From: DASSKA01 sp963839365
GTDB taxonomy: Bacteria; Actinomycetota; Actinomycetes; Propionibacteriales; Nocardioidaceae
Assembly (NCBI GenBank): GCA_963839365.1
Contig: CAWIUT010000010.1
Coordinates: 124,001 to 188,000, forward strand
Direction of reading: 5' to 3'
DNA: 64,000 nt
Shown: one piece after another, positions 42,113 through 50,672 of the stretch
How positions within the stretch are numbered: the first letter of the stretch is position 1
Layout: each line of letters starts with the position of its first letter
The notes under the pieces: generated by a model
What the model was told of the DNA's origin: nothing
The model's input: the letters and a program-made list of their open reading frames with translations, nothing else
The model's database searches: none
Translations under genes and position numbers: made by a program

Positions 42113-43171
42113 ATGTCACGGATCCTCGCCGTCCGCGGCCGGCTGCCGGAGCACGAGTCGACCCAGGACGAGGTCACGCGGGTCTTCGGTGACCTGATCC
42201 TGACCGGGCGCGGCGTGGACCGTCCGCTGCTGGAGCGGCTGCACGCGAACACCGGCGTGAGCTCCCGGCACACCGCCCTCCCGCTGGAGGACTACGCGAA
42301 GCTGGAGGACTTCGGGCAGGCCAACGACGCGTTCATCTCCGCGGCGACCGATCTGGGGGCCCAGGCGGTCTCCGCCGCGCTGGGTGCCGCGGGGCTGTCC
42401 GCCCGCGACGTGGACCTGCTGGTGACCACGACGATCACCGGCCTCGCCGTACCGTCCCTGGACGCGCGGATCGCGCCCATGCTCGGGCTTCGCGACGACG
42501 TGAAGCGGCTGCCGCTGGTCGGGCTGGGCTGCCTGGCCGGCGCGGCCGGGCTGGCCCGGGTGCACGACCACCTGCTCGGCCACCCGGACGGGGTGGCGGT
42601 GCTGCTGTCGGTGGAGCTGTGCTCGCTGACCGTGCAGCGCAACGACACCTCGGTGGCGAACCTGGTGGCCAGCGGCCTGTTCGGGGACGGGGCCGGCGCG
42701 GTGGTCGTGGTCGGGGCAGAACACCCGGCCGCGTCCGGGCCGCGGGTGCTCGCGTCGCGCAGCCGGCTGTACCCGGACACCGAAAGGGCCATGGGCTGGG
42801 ACGTCGGCGCGACCGGGCTGAAGATCGTGCTCGGCGCGGAGGTGCCGTCGCTGGTCTCGTCGTACGTCGCAGCCGACGTGGACGCGTTCTTGGGCTCGCA
42901 AGGGCTCGCCCGGTCCGACATCGGCTGGTGGGTGTGCCACCCGGGCGGCCCGAAGGTGCTGGAGGCGATGCAGTCGGCGCTCGATCTCGACGACGATGCG
43001 CTGTCGCTGACCTGGGACTCCCTGGACCGGATCGGGAACCTGTCCTCGGCCTCGGTGCTGTTCGTGCTGCAGGACACCCTCGCGCTGCGCCCGCCCCGGC
43101 CCGGGTCCTACGGCATGCTGATGGCGATGGGCCCCGGGTTCGCCCTCGAGATGGTGCTGCTGCAGGGATGA
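42113..43171 (+). CDS. Type III polyketide synthase, SrsA/alkylresorcinol-synthase-like
   Basis: The 352-residue protein has the chalcone synthase-type triad: C140 in LPLVGLGCLAGAAG, H276 in WWVCHPGGPKV and N309 in DRIGNLSSASVL. It should condense a long-chain acyl starter with malonyl units to an alkylresorcinol or alkylpyrone. The two genes after it, an ICMT-like methyltransferase and an FAD oxygenase/reductase, follow the same order as srsA-srsB-srsC of Streptomyces griseus phenolic-lipid biosynthesis. The ATG at 42113 is the first in the conserved frame. Specific product not determined. Confidence 0.9.
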   Translation: MSRILAVRGRLPEHESTQDEVTRVFGDLILTGRGVDRPLLERLHANTGVSSRHTALPLEDYAKLEDFGQANDAFISAATDLGAQAVSAALGAAGLSARDVDLLVTTTITGLAVPSLDARIAPMLGLRDDVKRLPLVGLGCLAGAAGLARVHDHLLGHPDGVAVLLSVELCSLTVQRNDTSVANLVASGLFGDGAGAVVVVGAEHPAASGPRVLASRSRLYPDTERAMGWDVGATGLKIVLGAEVPSLVSSYVAADVDAFLGSQGLARSDIGWWVCHPGGPKVLEAMQSALDLDDDALSLTWDSLDRIGNLSSASVLFVLQDTLALRPPRPGSYGMLMAMGPGFALEMVLLQG

Positions 43172-43193
43172 GCACCTGCGGCGGGAGGCGCCC

Positions 43194-43805
43194 GTGACCA
43201 GCCTGTGGTACTTCACCGGCCTGGTGGCGCTGGTGGCGCTGGAGCGGCTGGCCGAGCTGGTGGTCTCGAAGCGGAACGCCGCGTGGAGCCTGGCGCGCGG
43301 CGGGCGGGAGCACGGGAGGAGCCACTACCCGCCGATGGTCGCGCTGCACACCGGCCTGCTGGCCGGCGCGCTGGCCGAAGCGTGGCTGGCGCGCCCCGCG
43401 GTTCCGGTCGTGCTGGCGGCGTCGATGACCGTGCTGGTCCTGCTCGCGCAGGGACTGCGTTGGTGGTGCATCGCCTCCCTGGGTCGGCAGTGGAACACCC
43501 GGGTGATCGTGGTGCCCGGGTTGGGGGTGGTGCGCCGGGGGCCGTACCGCCTCTTGCCGCACCCCAACTACGTGGCCGTCGTCGTGGAGGGGGTCGCGCT
43601 GCCGCTGGTGCACCTGGCCTGGATCACCGCGCTCGTGTTCTCGCTGCTCAACGCCGGCTTGCTCGTCGTACGGATCCGGGTGGAGAACGCCGCGCTGCGG
43701 GCCCTCTCGTCGCAGCCGGACGGCCGGCTTGACACTTCGCAAGCGCCGGCTCGCCGCCGCGGGAGCGCCGGCTCGACGACGGGGGCGGAAAGTGGTCACG
43801 TATGA
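43194..43805 (+). CDS. Isoprenylcysteine carboxyl methyltransferase-family protein, SrsB-like
   Basis: The 203-residue integral membrane protein has several helices and the ICMT signature RVIVVPGLGVVRRGPYRLLPHPNYVAVVVEG, where R-x-G-P-Y-x-x-x-x-H-P-x-Y is the SAM-binding core. In the srs system SrsB methylates the phenolic lipid. GTG start with GCGGGAGG ribosome site, 22 nt after the PKS gene. The C-terminal about 35 residues are atypical and lie partly in a repeat element, so the ancestral C-terminus may have been replaced. Confidence 0.85.
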   Translation: MTSLWYFTGLVALVALERLAELVVSKRNAAWSLARGGREHGRSHYPPMVALHTGLLAGALAEAWLARPAVPVVLAASMTVLVLLAQGLRWWCIASLGRQWNTRVIVVPGLGVVRRGPYRLLPHPNYVAVVVEGVALPLVHLAWITALVFSLLNAGLLVVRIRVENAALRALSSQPDGRLDTSQAPARRRGSAGSTTGAESGHV

Positions 43806-43846
43806 CAGCCACGGGCGGCCGGAACGTGTCGTTTGTGACCACTTTT
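43787..43846. repeat. Palindromic element, copy 2
   Basis: Arms GGAAAGTGGTCACGTATGAC (43787-43806) and GTCGTTTGTGACCACTTTT (43828-43846) flank a 21-nt loop. The right arm reversed reads AAAAGTGGTCACAAACGAC, close to the arms of copy 1 at 34210-34270. The 3' end of the methyltransferase gene (stop at 43803-43805) lies inside the left arm. Short direct repeats (GCGCCGGCTCGCCGC-GCGGGAGCGCCGG type) lie on both sides at 43743-43775 and 43863-43893. Confidence 0.6.
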
Positions 43847-43907
43847 GGGGGCCGCTGCCCGAGCGCCGGCTCGCCGCTGCGGGAGCGCCGGTTCGGCGGG
43901 GTGACGG

Positions 43908-44987
43908 ATGATTGACGTCGCGGTCGCGGGGGGAGGGCCGGTCGGGTTGGGGGTGGCGCTGTACGCCGCCCGGGCCGGGCTGTCGGTGACCGTGTTCGAG
44001 CCGCGTACCGCGCCTATCGACAAGGCCTGCGGTGAGGGGTTGATGCCCGGGGCGGTGCGCGCCCTCGACGATCTCGGTGTCGCGGCGGAGGGCGCGCCGC
44101 TGCGCGGGATCCGGTACCTCCGCGACCATCCCGGCAACGCGGCCGGCAACGCGGTCGGCAACGGGGCCAGCGGTGAGACCCGTGACGGGACCCGCGCCGA
44201 GGCGGCGTTCCGCAGCGGCCCCGGTCGGGGCGTGCGCCGTACGACGCTGCATGCGGCGCTGCACGCGGCCGCCGACGGGATCCCGCAGCTCCCGGAGGCG
44301 GTCACCGACCTGACCCAGGACGCCGCGGGCGTGCTGGTGAACGGCCGGCGGGCGCGGTACCTGCTCGCCGCCGACGGGCTGCACTCGCCGATCCGCCGCC
44401 GTCTCGGGCTGGACGCGCCACCGGGCACGGCGGGCCGGGCGCGACGGTTCGGGATCCGCGCGCACGTCGCGATGCCGCCGTGGACCGACTACGTGGAGGT
44501 GCACTGGTCCCGCGACGCGGAGGCGTACGTGACCCCACTGGGGCCGGCGCTGATCGGGATCGCCATCCTCACCGCCGCGCCGGGCCCGTTCGAGACGCTC
44601 ATCGGTGGGTTTCCCGGGCTGCGGCAACAGATCGACGGTGCGCCGGTCTCCAAGCCGAGGGGCGCCGGGCCACTGCGACAGCGCTCCCGCCGCCGGGTGG
44701 CCGGCCGGGTGCTGCTGGTCGGTGACGCGAGCGGGTACGTCGACGCGCTGACCGGGGAGGGGATCGCGCTCGGCCTGGCGCAGGCGCAGGCCGCGGTGGC
44801 CGCAATCCTCGCCGACCGGCCGGCCGACTACGAGCGGGACTGGCGGCGGGTCGGTCGGCGGTACGCCCTGCTCACCCACGCCCTGCTCGGTGCGAGCCGG
44901 GTCCCGCCGGCCCGCAAGGCCATGGTGCCGGCGGCCGCCGCCGCGCCGGCCCTGTTCGCGGCCGTGGTCAACCAGCTCGCCCGCTGA
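43908..44987 (+). CDS. FAD-dependent oxidoreductase, geranylgeranyl-reductase/SrsC-like
   Basis: The 359-residue flavoprotein has the dinucleotide motif VAGGGPVGLGVALYAARAGLSVTVFE, the C-x-E-G-L-M-P segment (KACGEGLMPGAVRALD) of the geranylgeranyl reductase family, and GRVLLVGDASGYVDALTGEGIALGL, the second FAD motif. SrsC is an FAD-dependent phenolic-lipid hydroxylase. A loop at about residues 75-95 is rich in Asn/Gly. It follows the methyltransferase gene after a repeat-filled 102-nt gap. Confidence 0.87.
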   Translation: MIDVAVAGGGPVGLGVALYAARAGLSVTVFEPRTAPIDKACGEGLMPGAVRALDDLGVAAEGAPLRGIRYLRDHPGNAAGNAVGNGASGETRDGTRAEAAFRSGPGRGVRRTTLHAALHAAADGIPQLPEAVTDLTQDAAGVLVNGRRARYLLAADGLHSPIRRRLGLDAPPGTAGRARRFGIRAHVAMPPWTDYVEVHWSRDAEAYVTPLGPALIGIAILTAAPGPFETLIGGFPGLRQQIDGAPVSKPRGAGPLRQRSRRRVAGRVLLVGDASGYVDALTGEGIALGLAQAQAAVAAILADRPADYERDWRRVGRRYALLTHALLGASRVPPARKAMVPAAAAAPALFAAVVNQLAR

Positions 44988-45012
44988 CCGAGGGCGAGCT
45001 CCTCGCCTCACG

Positions 45013-45291
45013 TCAGGGGGCGCTACTCACGTGCTCTGCGGCGCCATTCCGCCACGCCTCGGTCCCCGCGCTGGCCGCGGCCCGGGCCTTCGCGAGCTGC
45101 TGCTTCGCCAGCTGACTGGGTGGCACGTCCATGTTGTTGACGTATCGACGCGCGGCGGCCGCCAGCGTTGCTCCGCTGATCGCCAGCCCGGCCAGGCCCA
45201 ACAGGCTGCCGACGCCGACCATCACCGCCCCGGCCAGCAGGGGCCCGGTCTTCAGCTCGATCCCCGGCGTGGGCTCGTCCCGGTTCGCCAT
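45013..45291 (-). CDS. Small membrane-anchored protein
   Basis: A 92-residue protein with one or two central hydrophobic stretches (TGPLLAGAVMVGVGSLLGLAGLAISGATLAAAARRYV) and a helical tail (PPSQLAKQQLAKARAAASAG). The ATG at 45289-45291 has a strong GAGGAGGG ribosome site. Resembles uncharacterised actinobacterial membrane proteins; function unknown. Confidence 0.65.
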   Translation of the reverse strand: MANRDEPTPGIELKTGPLLAGAVMVGVGSLLGLAGLAISGATLAAAARRYVNNMDVPPSQLAKQQLAKARAAASAGTEAWRNGAAEHVSSAP

Positions 45292-45482
45292 GGCACCCTC
45301 CTCGTATCCCAATCCCTCCAGACTGGCGTCGAGGCTGCGACCCCGCATCGTCCCGGGGGGACGATGTGACCGCTCGGGCCGGCGGGGCCGGCGGCGGGTG
45401 TCCTGGCGCTACCAGCTGCTCACCCATGCCCTGCGCGGCGCACCCGCCGACAAACCAGCAGGAACGGGACTAAGGTCGGTCC

Positions 45483-46073
45483 ATGGAGGGGCGACCAGCC
45501 GGCACAGCGGCGCAGCCTCGCAGCGAGCCGGAGGCGACGCGGTGGTGGACGCGACGGCGCATCCGCATCGGGTTCGCGGCCCTTCTGGTCGTCGCGGCGC
45601 TTATCGGCGGCGCCTGGTGGGAGACGCACCCGGCCGTCTATCCCGACTACAGCGGTGACGTCGCCATCCTCAACAAGGTCGGGCAGCCCGCGCTGTTCGC
45701 GGTCACCTACCCGACGGTGCGCGACCGGCCCGGCGAGGTGCACGTGCTGGCCACAGCGGCCCACGTGACCAGCGCCCCGCCAGGCTCGAAGCTGAACGTG
45801 GAGGTCGTCTACTGCGCACACGGCCACGTCGGCGTCGGCCGCGGGAGCCTGGCCAAGAGCTGCGGCTGGTACCGATCTGCCGCGGGCTCGACCCAGCAGC
45901 TCGGCAGGGGCGCGGAGGGTCAGCTCCTGCTGGTCGTGAGCTGCAACCGCCCCGGCAAGGTGGTCGTGGACGGGATGACCGTGACCTACCGCGATGGGAT
46001 CCGGTTCGGTCGCCAGCACTTCGACGTACGCGCGATCGCCAGGTTCACCCGCACCGGGTACCACGCGCCGTGA
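45483..46073 (+). CDS. Membrane-anchored protein of unknown function
   Basis: A 196-residue protein with an N-terminal anchor (RIRIGFAALLVVAALIGGAWW, residues about 26-46) and an outside, beta-rich domain with cysteines (VVYCAHGH, LAKSCGWYR, LLVVSCNRPG). No family was recognised. Its stop overlaps the GTG of the kinase gene by 4 nt, so they are probably co-translated. Confidence 0.65.
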   Translation: MEGRPAGTAAQPRSEPEATRWWTRRRIRIGFAALLVVAALIGGAWWETHPAVYPDYSGDVAILNKVGQPALFAVTYPTVRDRPGEVHVLATAAHVTSAPPGSKLNVEVVYCAHGHVGVGRGSLAKSCGWYRSAAGSTQQLGRGAEGQLLLVVSCNRPGKVVVDGMTVTYRDGIRFGRQHFDVRAIARFTRTGYHAP

Positions 46074-46756
46074 CCGGCAGGGTCACGGAAACTGGGGCCG
46101 TGCCGGACCTTCTCGACGAGCTGCTGGACCGCATCGACCGCCTGCGGCGGGCCGCGCCGTACCACCGGGTGCTGGTCGGCATCGCCGGTGCGCCCGGGGC
46201 CGGCAAGTCCACGCTGGCGCAGGCCCTCGTCGCGCGGCTGCAGGACCGGGACTGCCCGGTCGCGCACGTCCCGATGGACGGGTTCCATCTCGCCGACGCC
46301 GCGCTGGACCGGCTCGGCCTGCGGGACCGCAAGGGCGCGCCGGAGACCTTCGCGGACGGGTACGCCTGCCTGCTCGAGCGGATCGCCCGCGGCCGGCCGG
46401 TCTGGGCGCCCGGCTTCGAGCGCACCCTGGAGCAGCCGATCGCGCAGAGCGTCCCGGTGCCCGCCGAGACCCAGGTGGTGGTCAGCGAGGGCAACTACCT
46501 GCTGGTGCAGGAGCCGCGCTGGCAGGCGGTGCGAAAGCAGTTCGACGAGGTGTGGTTCTGCGCTCTGGACGACGAGGTACGACGCGCGCGGCTGGTGCGC
46601 CGGCACATCGAGTTCGGCAAGGCTCCGGACGAGGCGCGGGAGTGGCTCGCGCGGGTCGACGAGCCCAACGCCGTGCTGGTGAACGAGTCGGCAGCGGCCG
46701 CCGACCTGCTGGTGGACATGGCCGACGCGCTGCCCGACCCCGAGGATCGCCCCTAA
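46070..46756 (+). CDS. Nucleoside/nucleotide kinase-family protein (uridine kinase/phosphoribulokinase-like)
   Basis: A 228-residue P-loop kinase with Walker A GIAGAPGAGKST, HVPMDGFHLADAALDRLGLRDRKGAPETFA (Asp and the DGFHL substrate motif) and VVSEGNYLLVQEPRW. This is the FrcK/PanK-like fold of sugar and nucleoside kinases. GTG 46070 overlaps the upstream stop; a GTG at 46100 would remove 10 residues. Substrate unknown. Confidence 0.85.
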   Translation: MTGRVTETGAVPDLLDELLDRIDRLRRAAPYHRVLVGIAGAPGAGKSTLAQALVARLQDRDCPVAHVPMDGFHLADAALDRLGLRDRKGAPETFADGYACLLERIARGRPVWAPGFERTLEQPIAQSVPVPAETQVVVSEGNYLLVQEPRWQAVRKQFDEVWFCALDDEVRRARLVRRHIEFGKAPDEAREWLARVDEPNAVLVNESAAAADLLVDMADALPDPEDRP

Positions 46757-46766
46757 GGTTTCGGGC

Positions 46767-47229
46767 GTGGCCTACGACTTCGACGACGACCCGGCGCGGA
46801 TCCAGCTGGACGTGGTGTGGGACTTCCTGTCCACGCAGGCGTACTGGGGCAGGTGGCGCAGCCGCGAGGACGTCGAGCAGCAGATCAAGGCGTCCTGGCG
46901 GGTGGTCGGGTGCTACGAGCGCGAGACCGGCGGCCTGGTCGGCTTCGCCCGGGCCGTGTCCGACGGGGTGGCGCTGGCCTACCTCGCCGACGTGTTCGTG
47001 CTGCCGGGGCACCGCGGGCACGGCCTGGGCCCGGAACATCGTCCGCCGGGTCGTCGAGGAGCCGCCGGGCTGCGGTTTCCGCTGGCTGCTGCACACCGCC
47101 GACGCGCACGGGCTGTACGCGAAGTTCGGGTTCACCGAACCGGACCGGACCCTGATGGAGCGGCCGCGCTCCTACGGCCAGTCGCACGCTCCCGCCGGTA
47201 GGGTCCCCGATACGGACAAGGAGGCGTGA
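46767..47229 (+). pseudogene. GNAT acetyltransferase, broken by a single-base insertion
   Basis: The first frame from 46767 encodes a GNAT fold through LADVFVLPGHRGHGLG (the acetyl-CoA loop), then goes out of frame. The other frame carries the correct continuation RNIVRRVVEEPPG and YAKFGFTEPDRTLMERP to the stop at 47229. Removing one C from GGGCCCGG at about 47028-47034 restores GLGRNIVRRV. Either a real frameshift or a base-calling error in a GC run. Its stop overlaps the malate synthase start. Confidence 0.8.
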
Positions 47230-48815
47230 TGGGAGTACGCGTGACCGGGGGACCCGTCGAGGGCGGCGAGCGGATCCTCACCGACGAGGCGCTGGCGTTC
47301 GTCGCCGACCTGCAGGCCGAGTTCGGCGCCCGCCGGGACGAGCTGCTGGCCGCCCGACGTACTCGCCGGGACCGGGTTGCCGCGGGTGAACCGCTGGGCT
47401 TCCTGGCCGAGACCAAGCAGGTCCGCGACGGCGAGTGGACCGTCGCGCCCGCGCCGGAGGACCTGCGCGACCGGCGGGTGGAGATGACCGGTCCCACCGA
47501 CCAGAAGATGACCATCAACGCGCTGAACTCCGGCGCCCGGGTCTGGCTGGCCGACCTGGAGGACGCCAGCACCCCGCACTGGCACAACGTGCTCGGCGGG
47601 CAGGTGAACCTGTTCAACGCGGTCCGCCGAGAGATCTCGTTCACCTCGCCGGAGGGGAAGGCCTACCAGCTCGATGACGGCAAGCTGGCCACCATCGTGA
47701 TGCGCCCGCGCGGCTGGCACTTCGACGAGAAGCACATCCTGGTCGACGGCCAACCGACGGTCGGTGCGCTGGTCGACTTCGGGCTGTACTTCTTCCACAA
47801 CGCCGCCGAGCTGCTGCGGCGCGGCAGCGGGCCGTACTTCTACCTGCCCAAGACCGAGAGCCACCTCGAGGCGCGGCTGTGGAACGACGTGTTCAGCCTC
47901 GCCGAGCAGCGGCTCGGCATCCCGCCCGGCACGGTGCGCGCCACGGTGCTGATCGAGACCATTCCGGCCGCGTTCGAGATGGAGGAGATCCTCTACGAGC
48001 TGCGTGAGCACGCGTCGGGTCTGAACGCGGGCCGGTGGGACTACCTGTTCAGCGTCATCAAGTACTTCCGGGACTCCGGTGCGTCGTACGTGCTGCCGGA
48101 CCGGAACGCGGTGACGATGAACGCGCCGTTCATGCGCGCCTACGCCCAGCTGCTGGTCAAGACCTGCCACAAGCGTGGCGCGTTCGCGATCGGCGGGATG
48201 GCCGCGTTCATCCCCAGCCGCCGCGACGAGCAGGTGAACGCGCGCGCGTTCGCCAAGGTCCGCGAGGACAAGGAGCGCGAGGCCGGCGACGGGTTCGACG
48301 GCTCCTGGGTCGCGCACCCCGACCTGGTGCCGGTCTGCCAGGAGGTGTTCGACCAGGTGCTCGGCGACAAGCCGAACCAGCTGTCCCGGCAGCGCGACGA
48401 CGTGCAGGTGAGCGCCGCCGACCTGCTCGACATCGCGAGCACCCCCGGCCAGATCACCCGCGCCGGGCTGGAGGGCAACGTCGAGGTGGCGCTGTTGTAC
48501 CTGTCCTCGTGGCTCGGCGGGTCCGGCGCGGTCGGCATCCACAACCTGATGGAGGACGCCGCGACCGCGGAGATCTCCCGCTCGCAGATCTGGCAGTGGG
48601 TGCACAACCAGGCCACGCTGGAGGACGGCTCGGTGGTCACCGACGCGCTGGTCCGCGAGGTGCTCGACGAGCAGCTGGGCAGGATCCGGTCCACGGTGGG
48701 GGATCCCTCCGGACACCTCCAGGAGGCGCGCGAGATCTTCGAGCAGGTCGCGCTCGCCGACGACTTCGCGGACTTCCTGACGCTGCCGGCCTATGAGCGG
48801 GCGTCCGCCTCGTGA
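47229..48815 (+). CDS. aceB: Malate synthase A
   Basis: The 528-residue enzyme has the malate synthase A layout with VWLADLEDASTPHWHNVL, RPRGWHFDEKHILVDGQP and FAIGGMAAFIPSRRD, and the catalytic segment before the C-terminal domain. It condenses glyoxylate and acetyl-CoA to malate. ATG 47229 overlaps the upstream stop; a GTG at 47226 is an alternative. The downstream CitE-like gene overlaps by 4 nt. The purine cluster 10 kb away yields glyoxylate, giving a metabolic link. No isocitrate lyase is in the window. Confidence 0.95.
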   Translation: MGVRVTGGPVEGGERILTDEALAFVADLQAEFGARRDELLAARRTRRDRVAAGEPLGFLAETKQVRDGEWTVAPAPEDLRDRRVEMTGPTDQKMTINALNSGARVWLADLEDASTPHWHNVLGGQVNLFNAVRREISFTSPEGKAYQLDDGKLATIVMRPRGWHFDEKHILVDGQPTVGALVDFGLYFFHNAAELLRRGSGPYFYLPKTESHLEARLWNDVFSLAEQRLGIPPGTVRATVLIETIPAAFEMEEILYELREHASGLNAGRWDYLFSVIKYFRDSGASYVLPDRNAVTMNAPFMRAYAQLLVKTCHKRGAFAIGGMAAFIPSRRDEQVNARAFAKVREDKEREAGDGFDGSWVAHPDLVPVCQEVFDQVLGDKPNQLSRQRDDVQVSAADLLDIASTPGQITRAGLEGNVEVALLYLSSWLGGSGAVGIHNLMEDAATAEISRSQIWQWVHNQATLEDGSVVTDALVREVLDEQLGRIRSTVGDPSGHLQEAREIFEQVALADDFADFLTLPAYERASAS

Positions 48816-50116
48816 GCGGTACGTCGGACGGGGCCGGTGAGCCGGGGTCCGGCGGCGGCGATCCCGCGGTGCCCGGCGTACCCGGTGCACCCGGCTGGGT
48901 CGACGACCTTGCCGACGAGCTGGACCGCCGGCTGGCCGGCGACGACGCCGCGCTGGCGGCGGCCTACCCGGGACAGCGGGCCGAGCGTCAGCCGGTGCAC
49001 ACCGTCTACGTCCCGGCCGACCGGTTCGATGCGAGCACGGTGGCCGAGTGGGGACATCGGGCGCTGGAGGCGCTCGCGCCGTACGACCCGGCCAGGCTGG
49101 CCGAGGTGGTCCGGCTGCCCGTTGCGCTGGTCGCCGACGTGCTGCCCCGGGTGCGGGCCAAGCTGGAGACCGAGCCGATCGAGGACCTGCGGGTCGACTT
49201 CGAGGACGGCTACGGCACCCGGCCGGACGATGCGGAGGACGCCGACGTGGCCGCGGCCGCCGCGGCGCTGGCGCGGTCGCCCCGTCCGCCGTACTTCGGG
49301 ATCCGGTTCAAGAGCTTCGAGGCACCGACCCGGCGGCGCGGGCTGCGCACCCTGGCGTTGCTCGTCGGCGCCCTGGCTGCGGCCGGCGCGGTCGACGACG
49401 GGTTCGTGGTCACGCTGCCGAAGGTGACCTCGGTCGGACAGGTGGAGGCGATGGTGCTCGCCTGCGCGCGGCTCGAGCAGGGGCACGGGCTGCCCGCCGG
49501 GCGGCTGAGCTTCGAGATCCAGGTGGAGACCCCGCAGTCCATTCTCGGCGCGGACGGCACCGCGCTGGTGGCGCGGATGATCCAGGCCGCCGAGGGCCGG
49601 TGCAGCGGGCTGCACTACGGCACCTACGACTACTCGGCGGCGTGCGGGATCGCCGCGGAGTACCAGTCCATGGAGCACCCCGCCGCCGACCACGCCAAGG
49701 CGGTGATGCAGGCGGCCGCCGCGAACACCGGGGTGTTCGTCTCCGACGGGTCGACGAACGTGCTGCCGGTCGGGTCCTGCGCGGAGGTCGAGGCGGCGTG
49801 GGCGCTGCACGCGCGGCTGGTTCGCCGGTCCCTGGAGCGCGGCTTCTACCAGGGCTGGGACCTGCACCCGGCCCAGCTGCCGACCCGGTTCCTGGCCACC
49901 TACGCCTTCTACCGCTCCGGGCTGCCGGCGGCCGCCGCACGGCTGAGGGCGTACGTCGAAGGGGGGTCCTCCGGCTACCTCGACGAGCCGGCGACCGCGG
50001 CCGCGCTGGCCGAGTTCGTGCTGCGCGGGGTCGAGTGCGGTGCGGTCGAGGAGGCAGAGGCATCCGTGCTGGTCGGGCTGGACGGACCCCGGCTCGCCAC
50101 CCTGGCCCACCGGTGA
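48812..50116 (+). CDS. DUF6986/CitE-like (HpcH/HpaI-type) aldolase-family protein
   Basis: The 434-residue protein resembles the phosphoenolpyruvate/pyruvate-domain superfamily: LRVDFEDGYGTRPDDAEDAD, FGIRFKSFEAP, VVTLPKVTSVGQVEAMV, RLSFEIQVETPQSIL, and YGTYDYSAACGIAAEYQSMEHP. The D-x-E-D-G-Y and IQVET residues are likely metal ligands. Homologues often sit with malate synthase in actinobacteria, but their reaction is not established. GTG 48812 overlaps aceB. The N-terminal 30 residues are Gly/Pro-rich and poorly conserved. Confidence 0.8.
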   Translation: MSGTSDGAGEPGSGGGDPAVPGVPGAPGWVDDLADELDRRLAGDDAALAAAYPGQRAERQPVHTVYVPADRFDASTVAEWGHRALEALAPYDPARLAEVVRLPVALVADVLPRVRAKLETEPIEDLRVDFEDGYGTRPDDAEDADVAAAAAALARSPRPPYFGIRFKSFEAPTRRRGLRTLALLVGALAAAGAVDDGFVVTLPKVTSVGQVEAMVLACARLEQGHGLPAGRLSFEIQVETPQSILGADGTALVARMIQAAEGRCSGLHYGTYDYSAACGIAAEYQSMEHPAADHAKAVMQAAAANTGVFVSDGSTNVLPVGSCAEVEAAWALHARLVRRSLERGFYQGWDLHPAQLPTRFLATYAFYRSGLPAAAARLRAYVEGGSSGYLDEPATAAALAEFVLRGVECGAVEEAEASVLVGLDGPRLATLAHR

Positions 50117-50672
50117 GCGCGGTGTGTGCGGTGAGGGCGCTGCGGTGGGCCGGCCGGTCGTGACCCGGCCCAGCTGCGAGGCCTTCGACCACTGCGTCTC
50201 GGCGGCGTTCACCTGGCCAGCGGCGACCCCGTACCGGACGTTCGCGGCCGTCACCCGCTCCGTGAAGAGCTGGGCGGCCCGCAACCACCTGGGGCGACCC
50301 CTGTGGATCTGCGATCCGCACCGCACCGGCGTGTCCGGGGCCGAAGACCACCCCGGCTGTGAAGCGGGATTCGTGCCCGGCCCCTCCTGGGCGACCTCCG
50401 TGTTCGTGGCCGTGCGGTTCACCGACCCCGACAGTCTGCGGTTCCCTCCCCCGAGGAGCGATGCGAACGGCGTACCTCCGCCACAGCTGGACGGGGCGCT
50501 GGTGAGGTCCATCTCGTCGCAGGTGGTCGATGGGATGCACCCGTTCGGGAAGCGCGGGCCCGGAGCCACGCTGCCGAGCGCCTCGGCCGACGAAGGCGAA
50601 TACGCCCCTTGCGTGCGGATTCTTCATCCAAGTGAGTACATTTCACTTCCATGAAGTGGTGGGAGACCGGCT
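50117..50672. other. 556-nt intergenic region upstream of the XRE-cupin regulator
   Basis: I see no convincing gene. Frames are open across it on both strands, but translations lack family motifs and codon-position bias. Near its right end (50631-50658) is a dense set of palindromes and the probable promoter of the regulator. The left part may be a decayed gene. Confidence 0.4.
50631..50658. promoter_or_regulatory. Overlapping palindromes before the XRE-cupin gene
   Basis: AGTGA-N7-TCACT (50631-50647) overlaps CACTTC-CAT-GAAGTG (50644-50658), a perfect 6-bp dyad. They lie 15 to 42 nt before the GTG start, a position fitting autorepression by the XRE-cupin protein. Confidence 0.55.

Noticed and set aside
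50040..50654. Plus-strand gene across the intergenic region after the CitE-like gene
   Set aside because: The translation lacks a domain, and its start lies inside the preceding gene in another frame.
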